64,000 nucleotides of DNA from JBEKHT01 sp049511715. Its GTDB lineage: Bacteria > Chloroflexota > Anaerolineae > Anaerolineales > RBG-16-64-43. The position numbers and the translations under genes are program-made. Below are positions 26,765-34,674 of this stretch, one piece after another. The number at the start of each line of letters is the position of its first letter. Position 1 is the stretch's first letter. The stretch spans positions 18,438 through 82,437 of the forward strand of contig JBEKXU010000012.1 in the NCBI GenBank assembly GCA_049511715.1, in the 5' to 3' direction. The notes under the pieces were generated by a model, which saw nothing but the letters and a program-made list of their open reading frames with translations, was not told where the DNA came from and searched no databases.

Positions 26765-26789
26765 AAACCCCCGTTCGCGGCGGGGGTTT
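26765..26789. terminator. hairpin terminator after the ParB-like gene
   Basis: AAACCCCCG and CGGGGGTTT form a perfect 9-bp stem around a 7-base loop, 31 bases after the stop. On the plus strand only three T follow the stem; on the minus strand a run of six T follows, so it would work well as a terminator against leftward transcription and partly for rightward. Confidence 0.65.
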
Positions 26790-26825
26790 GTCCAGCAAGC
26801 CATCACCTTATCGGGGTCAGGCTCA

Positions 26826-27179
26826 ATGCATATTCTAATCCAGATCGCTCCTGCAACACAAGCCCCAAGATTCCCATTCTTCGATCGGGCAACCCTCCGC
26901 TATCCCGGTGAAATCGGGGCTGTCTTCACGGGCTATAACGAAATCTGCCGACTGTCTCGGAAGGGCATCTACGAGCGCCGGCGAGTCGATCGGGCATTGG
27001 GGTTGGTCCAGACTCCTCGGCGGCTGGACGAGAAAGTCGCACGCTACGGCAACTCGCAATCGTTTTGTGGCTGCCCAGATTCGAGGTTCCGGCGCACCAC
27101 CTGCAAACACAGTCTTTCACTGCTCATTGCAGTGCGCGCCGACTCCATCATGAACTCTCTCCGGCGAGGTGGACCTTGA
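26826..27179 (+). CDS. SWIM-type zinc finger protein
   Basis: 117 residues from the ATG at 26826. Residues 81-95 read CGCPDSRFRRTTCKH, a CxCx9CxH set that matches the SWIM zinc finger, a nucleic-acid or protein binding module. The region before it (YNEICRLSRKGIYERRRVD) is basic. The ribosome binding site is weak (GTCAGG). The frame stays open upstream to 26736, but that part crosses the terminator hairpin and looks untranslated. SWIM proteins have been noted in casposon-like and recombination gene sets, but no precise role can be given. The next gene overlaps its stop. Confidence 0.65.
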   Translation: MHILIQIAPATQAPRFPFFDRATLRYPGEIGAVFTGYNEICRLSRKGIYERRRVDRALGLVQTPRRLDEKVARYGNSQSFCGCPDSRFRRTTCKHSLSLLIAVRADSIMNSLRRGGP

Positions 27180-27646
27180 GCAGCTTGGACTCCTACGCCT
27201 CGGGCATCTCTGCCTTACAGAACATCCAGGGACCGCGTGGCCCTCGGTACTGCCGAGGACGGAGCAGGCTCTACTTCGCCGCACCTAAGGACCTTTATTC
27301 CACGCAACAGTACCACGCGGCACTTGCAATTGCTCGGATGCAATTCCGCGGAGCTCGCTTTGTATTGCCAGCTCTACGCCACTGGACGAATGAGCAATGG
27401 CGAGCGAAGTGGTCCAAGATCCTTCCTCGAATCGACCTGATAACCGTCACCCCCAGAGAAGAGGATTTCTCCATCGGAGCCGGGTGCTATAGAGAGCTTA
27501 CTGACGCACGAGCGCGGGGTATTCCTGTGAGCGTCTTCGATCCAGGGCGCAAGGCATTCCTCCCTATTCGCCTCTTGCGAATGGTACCCCTGGCAAATCG
27601 GACGTTGGTCCGGTATGCCTTTGCATACCCTGGCAGGAGACCCTAA
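27176..27646 (+). CDS. unknown protein, possibly nucleoside deoxyribosyltransferase-like (TTG start)
   Basis: 156 residues if translation starts at TTG 27176, whose last two bases overlap the TGA of the SWIM gene (TTGA) and which follows a GAGGTGG Shine-Dalgarno. No in-frame ATG gives a sensible start, since the one at 27065 lies inside the SWIM gene. The C-terminal part DLITVTPREEDFSIGAGCYRELTDARARGIPVSVFD has the pattern of nucleoside 2-deoxyribosyltransferase/DUF4406 folds: a hydrophobic strand, a GxG loop, then a helix and a final strand. I am not confident of the fold, and no activity can be assigned. Confidence 0.55.
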   Translation: MSSLDSYASGISALQNIQGPRGPRYCRGRSRLYFAAPKDLYSTQQYHAALAIARMQFRGARFVLPALRHWTNEQWRAKWSKILPRIDLITVTPREEDFSIGAGCYRELTDARARGIPVSVFDPGRKAFLPIRLLRMVPLANRTLVRYAFAYPGRRP

Positions 27647-27650
27647 CCTC

Positions 27651-28352
27651 ATGGCTCCCATCTCTAGGAAAGAGCAAGCCTACCGGGAGATCTTAAACCT
27701 TCGGGCCGAGGGATTTTCTCAGTATGAAATAGCTCGAGGCACGGGGGTGAGTCGGGGTCAGATCTTCAATATCCTATCCGGCCGAGCCGGGATCGGTGAA
27801 AAGTCGATCGCCGCAGTCCTGGGATCTCGTAAGCAGCAACGCGCAATGCTGGTATTGCGGGAACAGGGCAAGGTTCAGAAGCAGATCGCTGAGCGGGAGA
27901 TTCGGCGCTTGCAGGCCGAGGGGTTTTCTCAACGGGAGATTGCTCGCCGCACAAATGTCAGCCGGCGGCAACTCCGGGATATCCTCTCCGGCCGAAGGGG
28001 GGTCGGTGAGAAAACGATCGCCGCGGTTATCGAATCTCGCAAAACCGGGCAGGCGATGTTGCTCCTGCGGGATTATGGCAGCGTCTGGGTCCAGCCCGCC
28101 AACGCGGCAAACCGCTCGCTCCTGGGGTCCTATTGGCACGCGCTTGGGGTCGCCAGGGAGACGGGCGATCGGAGCCTCTTAGAGAAATTCAAGAACCGCA
28201 CTGTGACAGTGATTGAGAGGGGCCGGCGTGGGCGCCTAAAGCTGGTCACGGATCCGGCTATTCTGGGTAGGTTGGAGGACCAGCACCAGCTCGCTCCCAA
28301 GGAAGTGACCCACTACGATCTGAGGCGGGCTAAGAGGGGGCGCGGTGAGTGA
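27651..28352 (+). CDS. tandem HTH repeat protein
   Basis: 233 residues from the ATG at 27651. It contains two copies of a unit of about 65 residues: EGFSQYEIARGTGVSRGQIF, then NILSGRAGIGEKSIAAVLGSR, and later EGFSQREIARRTNVSRRQLR, then DILSGRRGVGEKTIAAVIESR. Each has a clear helix-turn-helix followed by a second helical motif, so the protein has two DNA-binding units. DNA similarity between the repeats is also visible, so the duplication is fairly recent. The C-terminal 80 residues are basic and unrecognised. A DNA-binding role in replication or transposition of the element is likely. A start at 27615 is possible but would overlap the previous gene. Confidence 0.7.
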   Translation: MAPISRKEQAYREILNLRAEGFSQYEIARGTGVSRGQIFNILSGRAGIGEKSIAAVLGSRKQQRAMLVLREQGKVQKQIAEREIRRLQAEGFSQREIARRTNVSRRQLRDILSGRRGVGEKTIAAVIESRKTGQAMLLLRDYGSVWVQPANAANRSLLGSYWHALGVARETGDRSLLEKFKNRTVTVIERGRRGRLKLVTDPAILGRLEDQHQLAPKEVTHYDLRRAKRGRGE

Positions 28353-28812
28353 AGCTAGCCCGCCTGGGGAACGTCGGCCAGGTCGGTCAGGGAAGATCCG
28401 GGCTTGCCTAATCTGTGGGGCCAGAGGGCCGGGGGTCCTGGCCCGAGCGGACCTGTGCCGGGATCATCTGACCATGCTCCAGGGTCGCTCGCCTCTCGAA
28501 GCCCACCACCCGGAAGGCCGAGCGAATAGTATTGAGACTGTCCTGCTCCCTGTCAGCACGCATGCATCCCTCACTGCAAAGCAGGCACGTTGGCCGGACG
28601 TCCTGAAGTATCCGAGTAACGATCCTGCTATCAGGATCGCCCGCCGGTCGCGGGTTCTACGGGATCTTCTGACGTGGTATCTACAGGCCAGCGAACGGGA
28701 TTCCGATTGGCTTGTTGCCTTGGCGCTGGCGCAACAGGAGCAGCATGGGGACGAGTGGTGGGAGTCTTCGCAGGTCGCCCCACTGAATCCGAAAGGGGCC
28801 GCCGATGAGTAG
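28345..28812 (+). CDS. HNH-type zinc nuclease
   Basis: 155 residues from a GTG at 28345 that overlaps the previous gene by 8 bases. Cys21, Cys24, Cys38 and His41 form a zinc site. It is followed by EAHHPEGRANSIETVLLPV with His54/His55 and Asn61, then His73 in STHASL: the beta-beta-alpha metal layout of HNH endonucleases. HNH nucleases are frequent casposon accessory genes. The final ATGAGTAG couples it to the polymerase gene, which starts 8 bases before the HNH stop. Confidence 0.78.
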   Translation: MSEASPPGERRPGRSGKIRACLICGARGPGVLARADLCRDHLTMLQGRSPLEAHHPEGRANSIETVLLPVSTHASLTAKQARWPDVLKYPSNDPAIRIARRSRVLRDLLTWYLQASERDSDWLVALALAQQEQHGDEWWESSQVAPLNPKGAADE

Positions 28813-31800
28813 CGCCATGAATCATTCCTACTCCCCTCTCGAAGGTGACTTGCTCCCGGTTGCGGTGAGGTGCTACATGGAACCTATCTCCGAGGATGGG
28901 GGGGAGTCAAAGCCTGCCCGCAGGCAGTCTGCCCGCCGGCCAAAGCCCCGTCCTTGTGGGATGCTAGTCATAGACTGCGAAACGTTGACGCAGGATACCC
29001 TCGATCACCCCGAGAAGATGCCCGACTTCGATCCGACCCAATGGCCAGGCTACGCTCAACCGCTCCTATTCGGGACGGCACACTTGTGGACCCGGCCTAG
29101 CAACGGTCGGAAGTGGAAACGGAAAGCGGAATGGACGTTCTACCCTGACAACCTTCCGCCGGCAACCCTGGCAAAGCTCCGCAGGCATTTCGACCGGGAC
29201 AACCGGCGCATGGGCGATTGGCATGAGCCCACCGACAGCCCAGGCGTCAAAGCCTACCTCTTGGCCCTCTCAGACTTCCTTGCAGTCTTCTATGGAGAGG
29301 CCGTGAGTCAGCGGTGTTTGATTGTGGGATTCAATTTGCCTTTCGACCTCTCCCGCCTAGCCTTCCGAGTGGGACCAGCTCGGAGCCAAAGGTTTCGAGG
29401 GGGTTTCTCTTTCATCCTATGGCGGGATCCGACCGGGAAGCATGCTCAAAATCTCTACCGACCCCGCCTGTATATCAAGCAACTTGGGGACCGCTCAACC
29501 CTGATGGGTTTCTCAACCGTCAAACTCGGAGCCGACAAAGGAGCGGGGTTCTGGCGCCCTCAGGCCGAATTGCTTGACCTAGGGCAGCTATGCACTGCAC
29601 TACTCGGGGAACCTCATTCGCTCGATCGAGCCTGCAAAGCGTTTGGCCTGGACATCGGCAAAGCGAAGATCCCCGGACATGGGATCATTACTCTTCGCTA
29701 CGTTCGCTACAACCGCCAGGATACGCTCATCACCGCAGCTCTCGCCTTTGCGGCTCTCGATCGATTCGACAAGCACCCTATCTCCCGAGGACACCGCCCG
29801 CCCGGTCCATTGTCGGAATGCTCGGTCTTTTCAGGCGCTTCGATCGCTAAAGCTTATCTGCGGATCATGGGGATCGCGCCTCGGATGACTGTAGACCCGA
29901 ACTTCCCCCGGCGGGCTCTGGCCGCGGCGATGCAAGCGTACTACGGTGGCAGAACCGAATCTTGGATTTGGGGATGCCCGGTCCCGGTTGCCCCGCTGGA
30001 CTTTGTGAGCATGTATCCAACTGTCGCCACACTTCAACACTTGTGGCCGATCATCACCGCCAAGATCGTCAAAGTAGTGGAGTGCCCCGAGGAGATTCAA
30101 CGCTTCCTGGAAACCGTTACCCCGGAAGACCTTTTCGAACCTGAGAAGTGGCCCGAGCTCAACGGCTTCGCTCGCATTCGATCACATGGCGATATTGTCC
30201 CAGTCAGGGCCAGGTATCAGCTTCACAGACAGACCTGGAAGATCGGAGCAAATCCCTACCGCTCAGAGGACCCTCAATGGTACGCAATTGCAGACCTAGT
30301 TGCTTCAAGGGTCCGAGGCGGGCCAGTCCCCAATATCCTCGAAGCCTTCCGCCTGGCCCCGGGAGAGGCGCAACCCGACCTCAGGCCTGTGCTGTTTGCT
30401 GGGACCCTGACCATTGACCCAGCCCACGACGACTTCTTCAAGCGGACCGTTGAAGAGCGGGCAAAAATGCGGGCAGGACTTCCCCCCTACGCTATGGCCC
30501 CGGCGGGTGAGCTAGAGGCCGGAGCCTTGGCCCTCAAGATCATCGCGAATGCCGGTTCATACGGAATCTATGCCGAGGTCAATAAGAATGATCTGGCTCA
30601 AGAAGAGACTCGGGCTATGAACCTTTGGAGTGGGGATGGGGGAGAGAACCCGGCGCAAAGTCTAAGAACCAGTTCCCCTGAGATTGGGGGCCCGTTCTTC
30701 TTCCCCCCCTTGGCCGCTCTCACTACCGCTGGTGCCCGCCTATTCCTGGCCCTCTTGCAACAGGCCATTGAATCGTTGGGGGCAAGCTATGCCCTGTGCG
30801 ATACCGATTCAATGTTCGTTACTTTCCATCCGGACGGGGGAATTCTTGCGGTCCCGGAGGCCAAGGCGCCTATCCGGCTGCTGACGCCCGCGGACCTCAA
30901 AAGCGTCCATGAGCGGTTCAATCGCTTGAATCCTTACGATCGGCGGGTGGTCCCCTCATTGCTAAAGCACGAATACAGCGACTACCCTCACCTTCTTGCC
31001 CTCTCTATCGCCCCGAAGCGCTATGCTCTTCTCACGCCCCTGGGCGACGGGGTGCAGGCGCCTGAGGGTGAGGTGGTAGCCCGCTCGGAGTCAGCACTCG
31101 GGGCAATCCTGCCAACCGTCAAAGATCCTGACTGGATCACCGCATGGTGGGAAGCCATCGCCCGGTCGGAGCAGTCCCTTCCTTTCCCCGCTGGTCCGCT
31201 TGTCCGCAAGTATTCAGTGCAAACCTGGGAAACGCTCAGACACTTTCGAGAATTGAACCGGGGACGGCCCTATCAGGAACAGATTAAGCCGTTCAACTTC
31301 CTCCTGACCGCCCAACCGGACCCGTTGCTCGCCACTGCGGGCGGTGAGGCAAGTCCCTTAGTGGCCCCTTTCAACACGGACCCGGCCTCGTGGCTGTCGC
31401 TTCCCTGGTATGAGACTCACACAGGGCGTCCGGTGTCTATAACCCTGGACCCTGAAAGAGCGGCAAGCGCAGCGAATCAGGCGGTGTGCGTTGAGACCAT
31501 CGGGGCCTACTTCACCCACTATCGAAACTTCAAGCCGTCAGAATTTCGATTGCCCCCCGGAGATCGCCCCGGCCTGCTTCGCCTTCGCCCTGTGCGGCGG
31601 TGCTCGATCACGTTCATAGGGAAGGAAAGCACGGCCCTTGCCGAATTGGATGAGGCTGGACTGCCAGTGTCCCCCCCGTTCCAGATCGGGCTCCCCGGTC
31701 ACTGGATCATCCCACTTCTCCCCCTCCTGGCAGATCTGCCAGCGTCCCAACAATCAGAGCTGTGTGAGCAGCTTCGGGTAGATCCCCGCACTCTCCGGAG

Positions 31801-32140
31801 GTGGATTCATGGGTCCAGCCGACCGGCCAACAACCTTCAACCCTTGATTGAATCGGCCTGTGTTCGCTTCGCGGACGAGGTGCTTGGAAACCTCGGAATG
31901 CCAGTACCTGAACACCCAGCGAACACTGTCGCTCTTTACACCAGCCTCGCTCCCACAATCAGAGAGAACATTCGGGGAGTGCTCAGGACTTCCGTTCAAA
32001 AGACAAGCGGCCGAGCAACAGCCCTCCGCTTGAACATGAACCGCAGAACCCTTCAAGATCGAATTGCGCATCCGGAGAGGATTCCTTTGGGGATTCTTCC
32101 CTTATCAGAAGAAGAGGATCGACAATGCTCGCAGCTGTAG
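28805..32140 (+). CDS. family B DNA polymerase with proofreading exonuclease
   Basis: 1,111 residues. Exonuclease motifs: Exo I VIDCET (Asp57, Glu59), Exo II GFNLPFD (Asn177, Asp181), Exo III YNRQD (Tyr302, Asp306). Polymerase motifs: A DFVSMYPT (Asp399), B KIIANAGSYG (Lys578 to Gly587), C YALCDTDS (Asp666, Asp668), and KRY at 738-740. All catalytic residues are present, so it should be active and copy the element. A C-terminal extension after about residue 880 includes an HTH-like run (CEQLRVDPRTLRRWIHGSS) not usual in PolB. Whether priming is by protein or RNA cannot be told; no obvious terminal protein gene is seen. The start overlaps the HNH gene by 8 bases. Confidence 0.93.
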   Translation: MSSAMNHSYSPLEGDLLPVAVRCYMEPISEDGGESKPARRQSARRPKPRPCGMLVIDCETLTQDTLDHPEKMPDFDPTQWPGYAQPLLFGTAHLWTRPSNGRKWKRKAEWTFYPDNLPPATLAKLRRHFDRDNRRMGDWHEPTDSPGVKAYLLALSDFLAVFYGEAVSQRCLIVGFNLPFDLSRLAFRVGPARSQRFRGGFSFILWRDPTGKHAQNLYRPRLYIKQLGDRSTLMGFSTVKLGADKGAGFWRPQAELLDLGQLCTALLGEPHSLDRACKAFGLDIGKAKIPGHGIITLRYVRYNRQDTLITAALAFAALDRFDKHPISRGHRPPGPLSECSVFSGASIAKAYLRIMGIAPRMTVDPNFPRRALAAAMQAYYGGRTESWIWGCPVPVAPLDFVSMYPTVATLQHLWPIITAKIVKVVECPEEIQRFLETVTPEDLFEPEKWPELNGFARIRSHGDIVPVRARYQLHRQTWKIGANPYRSEDPQWYAIADLVASRVRGGPVPNILEAFRLAPGEAQPDLRPVLFAGTLTIDPAHDDFFKRTVEERAKMRAGLPPYAMAPAGELEAGALALKIIANAGSYGIYAEVNKNDLAQEETRAMNLWSGDGGENPAQSLRTSSPEIGGPFFFPPLAALTTAGARLFLALLQQAIESLGASYALCDTDSMFVTFHPDGGILAVPEAKAPIRLLTPADLKSVHERFNRLNPYDRRVVPSLLKHEYSDYPHLLALSIAPKRYALLTPLGDGVQAPEGEVVARSESALGAILPTVKDPDWITAWWEAIARSEQSLPFPAGPLVRKYSVQTWETLRHFRELNRGRPYQEQIKPFNFLLTAQPDPLLATAGGEASPLVAPFNTDPASWLSLPWYETHTGRPVSITLDPERAASAANQAVCVETIGAYFTHYRNFKPSEFRLPPGDRPGLLRLRPVRRCSITFIGKESTALAELDEAGLPVSPPFQIGLPGHWIIPLLPLLADLPASQQSELCEQLRVDPRTLRRWIHGSSRPANNLQPLIESACVRFADEVLGNLGMPVPEHPANTVALYTSLAPTIRENIRGVLRTSVQKTSGRATALRLNMNRRTLQDRIAHPERIPLGILPLSEEEDRQCSQL

Positions 32141-32206
32141 CCCACTGGCCGACGGGGTCGAAGGCCACACTCGGAAAGTGGACAACCTCTGAATTACCCT
32201 GGCGGT

Positions 32207-32266
32207 ACGAAGGTGAGCCGAAGACAAGGCAGAAGACGACGGGAGTCCGTATAATAAGAGTTGGGC
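32207..32266 (+). promoter_or_regulatory. promoter and attI-like block driving the right cassettes
   Basis: The block holds ACAAGGCAGAAGAC, then TCCGTATAATAAGAG and GTTGGGC (32260-32266), and is a near-identical inverted copy of 22768-22820. TATAAT is at 32250-32255; upstream there is no good -35. The heptamer lies 21 bases before the start codon of the first right cassette gene. Confidence 0.65.
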
Positions 32267-32287
32267 ATCCATTGGGGCTGAAGACCA

Positions 32288-33331
32288 ATGACCGATGTAC
32301 AGATACCACCCGAGGTCGTGGCCGCCTTCGCGTCATCCCTCGTGCACATCGACTGGCAATTGTCCTTCTTCTTCGACGAGAAGCCAGCACACATTAGAGA
32401 AGCAATCCAAGCTCTGATGGCCTCGCTACCAACCGAAGTCATCCGTGCCCGCTTGGCCGATCCTTCCTTCCCGTGGGCGAATCAAGACTCTACCGATGCA
32501 GCCAAGCAAGAAGAGGCACGTCGAGACATCATTGGCAGTGCCATTGCACGAGAAGTGAATAGTATGAGGATAGCATTGCTTCGAGCCGCCGCCGCAGACA
32601 AGAGACCCGCGCCCTACAACCATAGTTCCCTTTGCGATATCCAAATCACGGAGGAGGCCCTTGTCGATCTTGAGGCATTTGACATCTCCAGAAAGGCGCT
32701 CACCAGGAATGGATTCGTATTTGAGCTAGCACCTACGCTACCTGCATTGAACTCTGGATATTGGCTGATACGGAATCTATTCCGAGAGAGCAAGAGCGTG
32801 TCCAAATTCATTAGGCTCGACCCGCTCTGCATCCAGCCACTCGACACCTACCGAGGCGCCGAGTACAAGATGTGGGTTTACGGAGTACCTCTCAACTGGG
32901 CCAAGTTGTCACGACTGAGAGAAGACCAACACGGGCGATGGATCCCCGACCCCCTCGCTACTCCATCTGCCTTCACCGACGTTGTGTGGTCCCCCCGCTT
33001 ACCGGAGATTCACTTCGCCTGCGAGGAGGTTCCCAACCAGGACCAGGTTGCCGAGCGCGCCAGCCGGTATTTGCACTCGATATTTCTTCCCAGCGAAGGC
33101 TACTTCACTCACGTTGACGGCGCCATAAGGTTCTATTCTCCCCGCGAACTTGAGGCCAGGCTCCAAACCCACGTCCGCAAGGCAGGCAAAGTCGGCCAGA
33201 GGGTCAAGATTTTCCGCGCTGAGGGACGGATCGACCCTCTCACATGGAGTTCCCTCGCCGCATCATTCTTCGTCTGGAACTACGATGTGATGAGGTACGT
33301 GACGGGGGAAACTGACTTCCCAGCACAGTAG
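32288..33331 (+). CDS. hypothetical protein, first right cassette gene
   Basis: 347 residues starting MTDVQIPPEVVAAFASSLVHIDWQ. I do not recognise any domain. There is no signal peptide or membrane segment; the N-terminal 100 residues are predicted helical and acidic, the middle is mixed alpha/beta with several aromatic runs. Codon usage is less GC-biased than in the casposon core, as expected for cargo of separate origin. The promoter-like block precedes it and an attC-like repeat begins 30 bases after its stop. By position among defence-type genes it could be an immunity protein, but this is guilt by association only. Confidence 0.7.
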   Translation: MTDVQIPPEVVAAFASSLVHIDWQLSFFFDEKPAHIREAIQALMASLPTEVIRARLADPSFPWANQDSTDAAKQEEARRDIIGSAIAREVNSMRIALLRAAAADKRPAPYNHSSLCDIQITEEALVDLEAFDISRKALTRNGFVFELAPTLPALNSGYWLIRNLFRESKSVSKFIRLDPLCIQPLDTYRGAEYKMWVYGVPLNWAKLSRLREDQHGRWIPDPLATPSAFTDVVWSPRLPEIHFACEEVPNQDQVAERASRYLHSIFLPSEGYFTHVDGAIRFYSPRELEARLQTHVRKAGKVGQRVKIFRAEGRIDPLTWSSLAASFFVWNYDVMRYVTGETDFPAQ

Positions 33332-33361
33332 GAAGCCTATTCTTCATCCAATTGCGTGGAT

Positions 33362-33489
33362 GCCTAACCACTCACTGGTGCCGACGCGGCTACCGCCGCA
33401 GGGGGACGCGCACTTGCCCGCCATCTCAGAGGCAACAGAAAAGAAGTTGCGTCCGCCACGCCGCGCAGCACAGTTCGAGGCCGTTTGGC
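33362..33489 (+). repeat. attC-like repeat, copy 2
   Basis: Starts GCCTAAC and ends GTTTGGC. The outer arms pair with one mismatch and the inner arms (GGTGCCGACGCGGC against GCCGCGCAGCAC) pair with extrahelical bases, as in integron attC hairpins. A small inner hairpin GCAAC/GTTGC also lies in the loop. The last heptamer is 22 bases before the next start codon. Confidence 0.65.
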
Positions 33490-33511
33490 AGCGTTGTGAG
33501 GAGTCGAGTCA

Positions 33512-34549
33512 ATGACAGCCCCGATTTCACCCTCCAAGGAAGCACTTAGCGAGGCCACAGCCCTGGCATCCGAAATCCTGACCGACTTGGAACTGTCAAG
33601 GATCCCCCTCGTTACTGCCACTCTTAGGGCCGCCCGACTCGCCCGCCTACTGAACGACTTCGACCTTCACCAGATTCTTCTATACGAAGCCAGTGGTTAT
33701 CCCGCGAAGCCGGACGGCGTTCCACCCGAGCCCTGGCGACTTGCGCAGTTGGCTGGCAGAACATATGAATGGAAGGACCCGAGTTCGAGTGAGACCAAGA
33801 CCGTCGCCTTCCTAGACTCTGTTGAGCAGCTCCAACACGAGATTGACGGCGCCAAACTTGCTCTTCAGGCGGCAGCCGACCACGATGTTTCTATTTCGTC
33901 CGCCAATCCAAACCAGTTTCTGTTTACCCCCACGGGCAACTTCGCTGAACGGCAAGGCCTATTGGGTCGGATTGCCACGGCATCACAACACCTAGGCAGC
34001 CGAAGAGCCTTCATTCATGACTACGTCTCACGCCGTTACTACGAGCTCAGGTACTCCGGCCTCGCCCAAGACATATTCTCCGCTATCCGCCAAAAAGTGG
34101 ATGCGGCCATCAGCAGCGTGGTGCCATCGGCTGTCCAGAAGCTCGTCTCCGTTCACGATAACCTGCGCTCCGAGAACCCCGAGGATTGGTCGAACGCAGT
34201 ACATAGTTGCCGCCGGGTCCTTCAAGACCTAGCTGACACGCTCTTCCCTCCGCAAGACCAACCTCGGATTGCTGCGAATGGGACTGAAATAGCCCTGGGT
34301 CCAGACAACTTCATCAATCGTCTCGTTTGCTACGCCGAAGACCATTCCCAATCGGCCCGATTCAATGAACTCGTTGGCTCACACCTGCACTACCTTGGTG
34401 ACCGTCTTGACTCTGTGTTCCGAGCTGCCCAGAAGGGATCTCATGCAGTTGTCGGCCGCGAGGAGGCAAATCGCTACGTTGTGTACACCTACATGCTCGT
34501 TGGCGATCTCCTCTCCCTTCACGATGTCGAAGCAGCCCACGCGGCCTGA
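33512..34549 (+). CDS. AbiTii-like abortive infection protein, second right cassette gene
   Basis: 345 residues. The first 100 residues (EATALASEILTDLELSRIPL, then LRAARLARLLNDFDLHQILLYEASGYP) match the pattern of the AbiTii domain found in abortive-infection proteins: a helical pair ending in a conserved E-x-x-GY. The remainder is mostly helical with a possible HEPN-like portion but no clear catalytic motif. AbiTii-domain proteins are linked with phage defence; the target is unknown. Its TGA stop lies within the GCCTGAC heptamer of the following attC-like repeat, a tight fit typical of cassette genes. Confidence 0.65.
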   Translation: MTAPISPSKEALSEATALASEILTDLELSRIPLVTATLRAARLARLLNDFDLHQILLYEASGYPAKPDGVPPEPWRLAQLAGRTYEWKDPSSSETKTVAFLDSVEQLQHEIDGAKLALQAAADHDVSISSANPNQFLFTPTGNFAERQGLLGRIATASQHLGSRRAFIHDYVSRRYYELRYSGLAQDIFSAIRQKVDAAISSVVPSAVQKLVSVHDNLRSENPEDWSNAVHSCRRVLQDLADTLFPPQDQPRIAANGTEIALGPDNFINRLVCYAEDHSQSARFNELVGSHLHYLGDRLDSVFRAAQKGSHAVVGREEANRYVVYTYMLVGDLLSLHDVEAAHAA

Positions 34550-34640
34550 CCACTCACAAGTGCCGACGCGGCTTTCGCCGCTGGGGGAACGCGCGCTTGC
34601 CAGCCATGTAGATCATTCGAGTATGGGAGTCGTGTTGGCC
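34544..34640 (+). repeat. attC-like repeat, copy 3
   Basis: Starts GCCTGAC and shares CCACTCAC, GTGCCGACGCGGCTT and CGCCGCTGGGGGAACGCG with copies 2 and 4. The right end is less clear; GTTGGCC at 34634-34640 is the best candidate heptamer. It sits between the AbiTii-like gene and the TPR/propeller/nuclease gene. Confidence 0.55.
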
Positions 34641-34674
34641 AGCTCGATCTGGGCCGATACACTGGAGATGTGTG

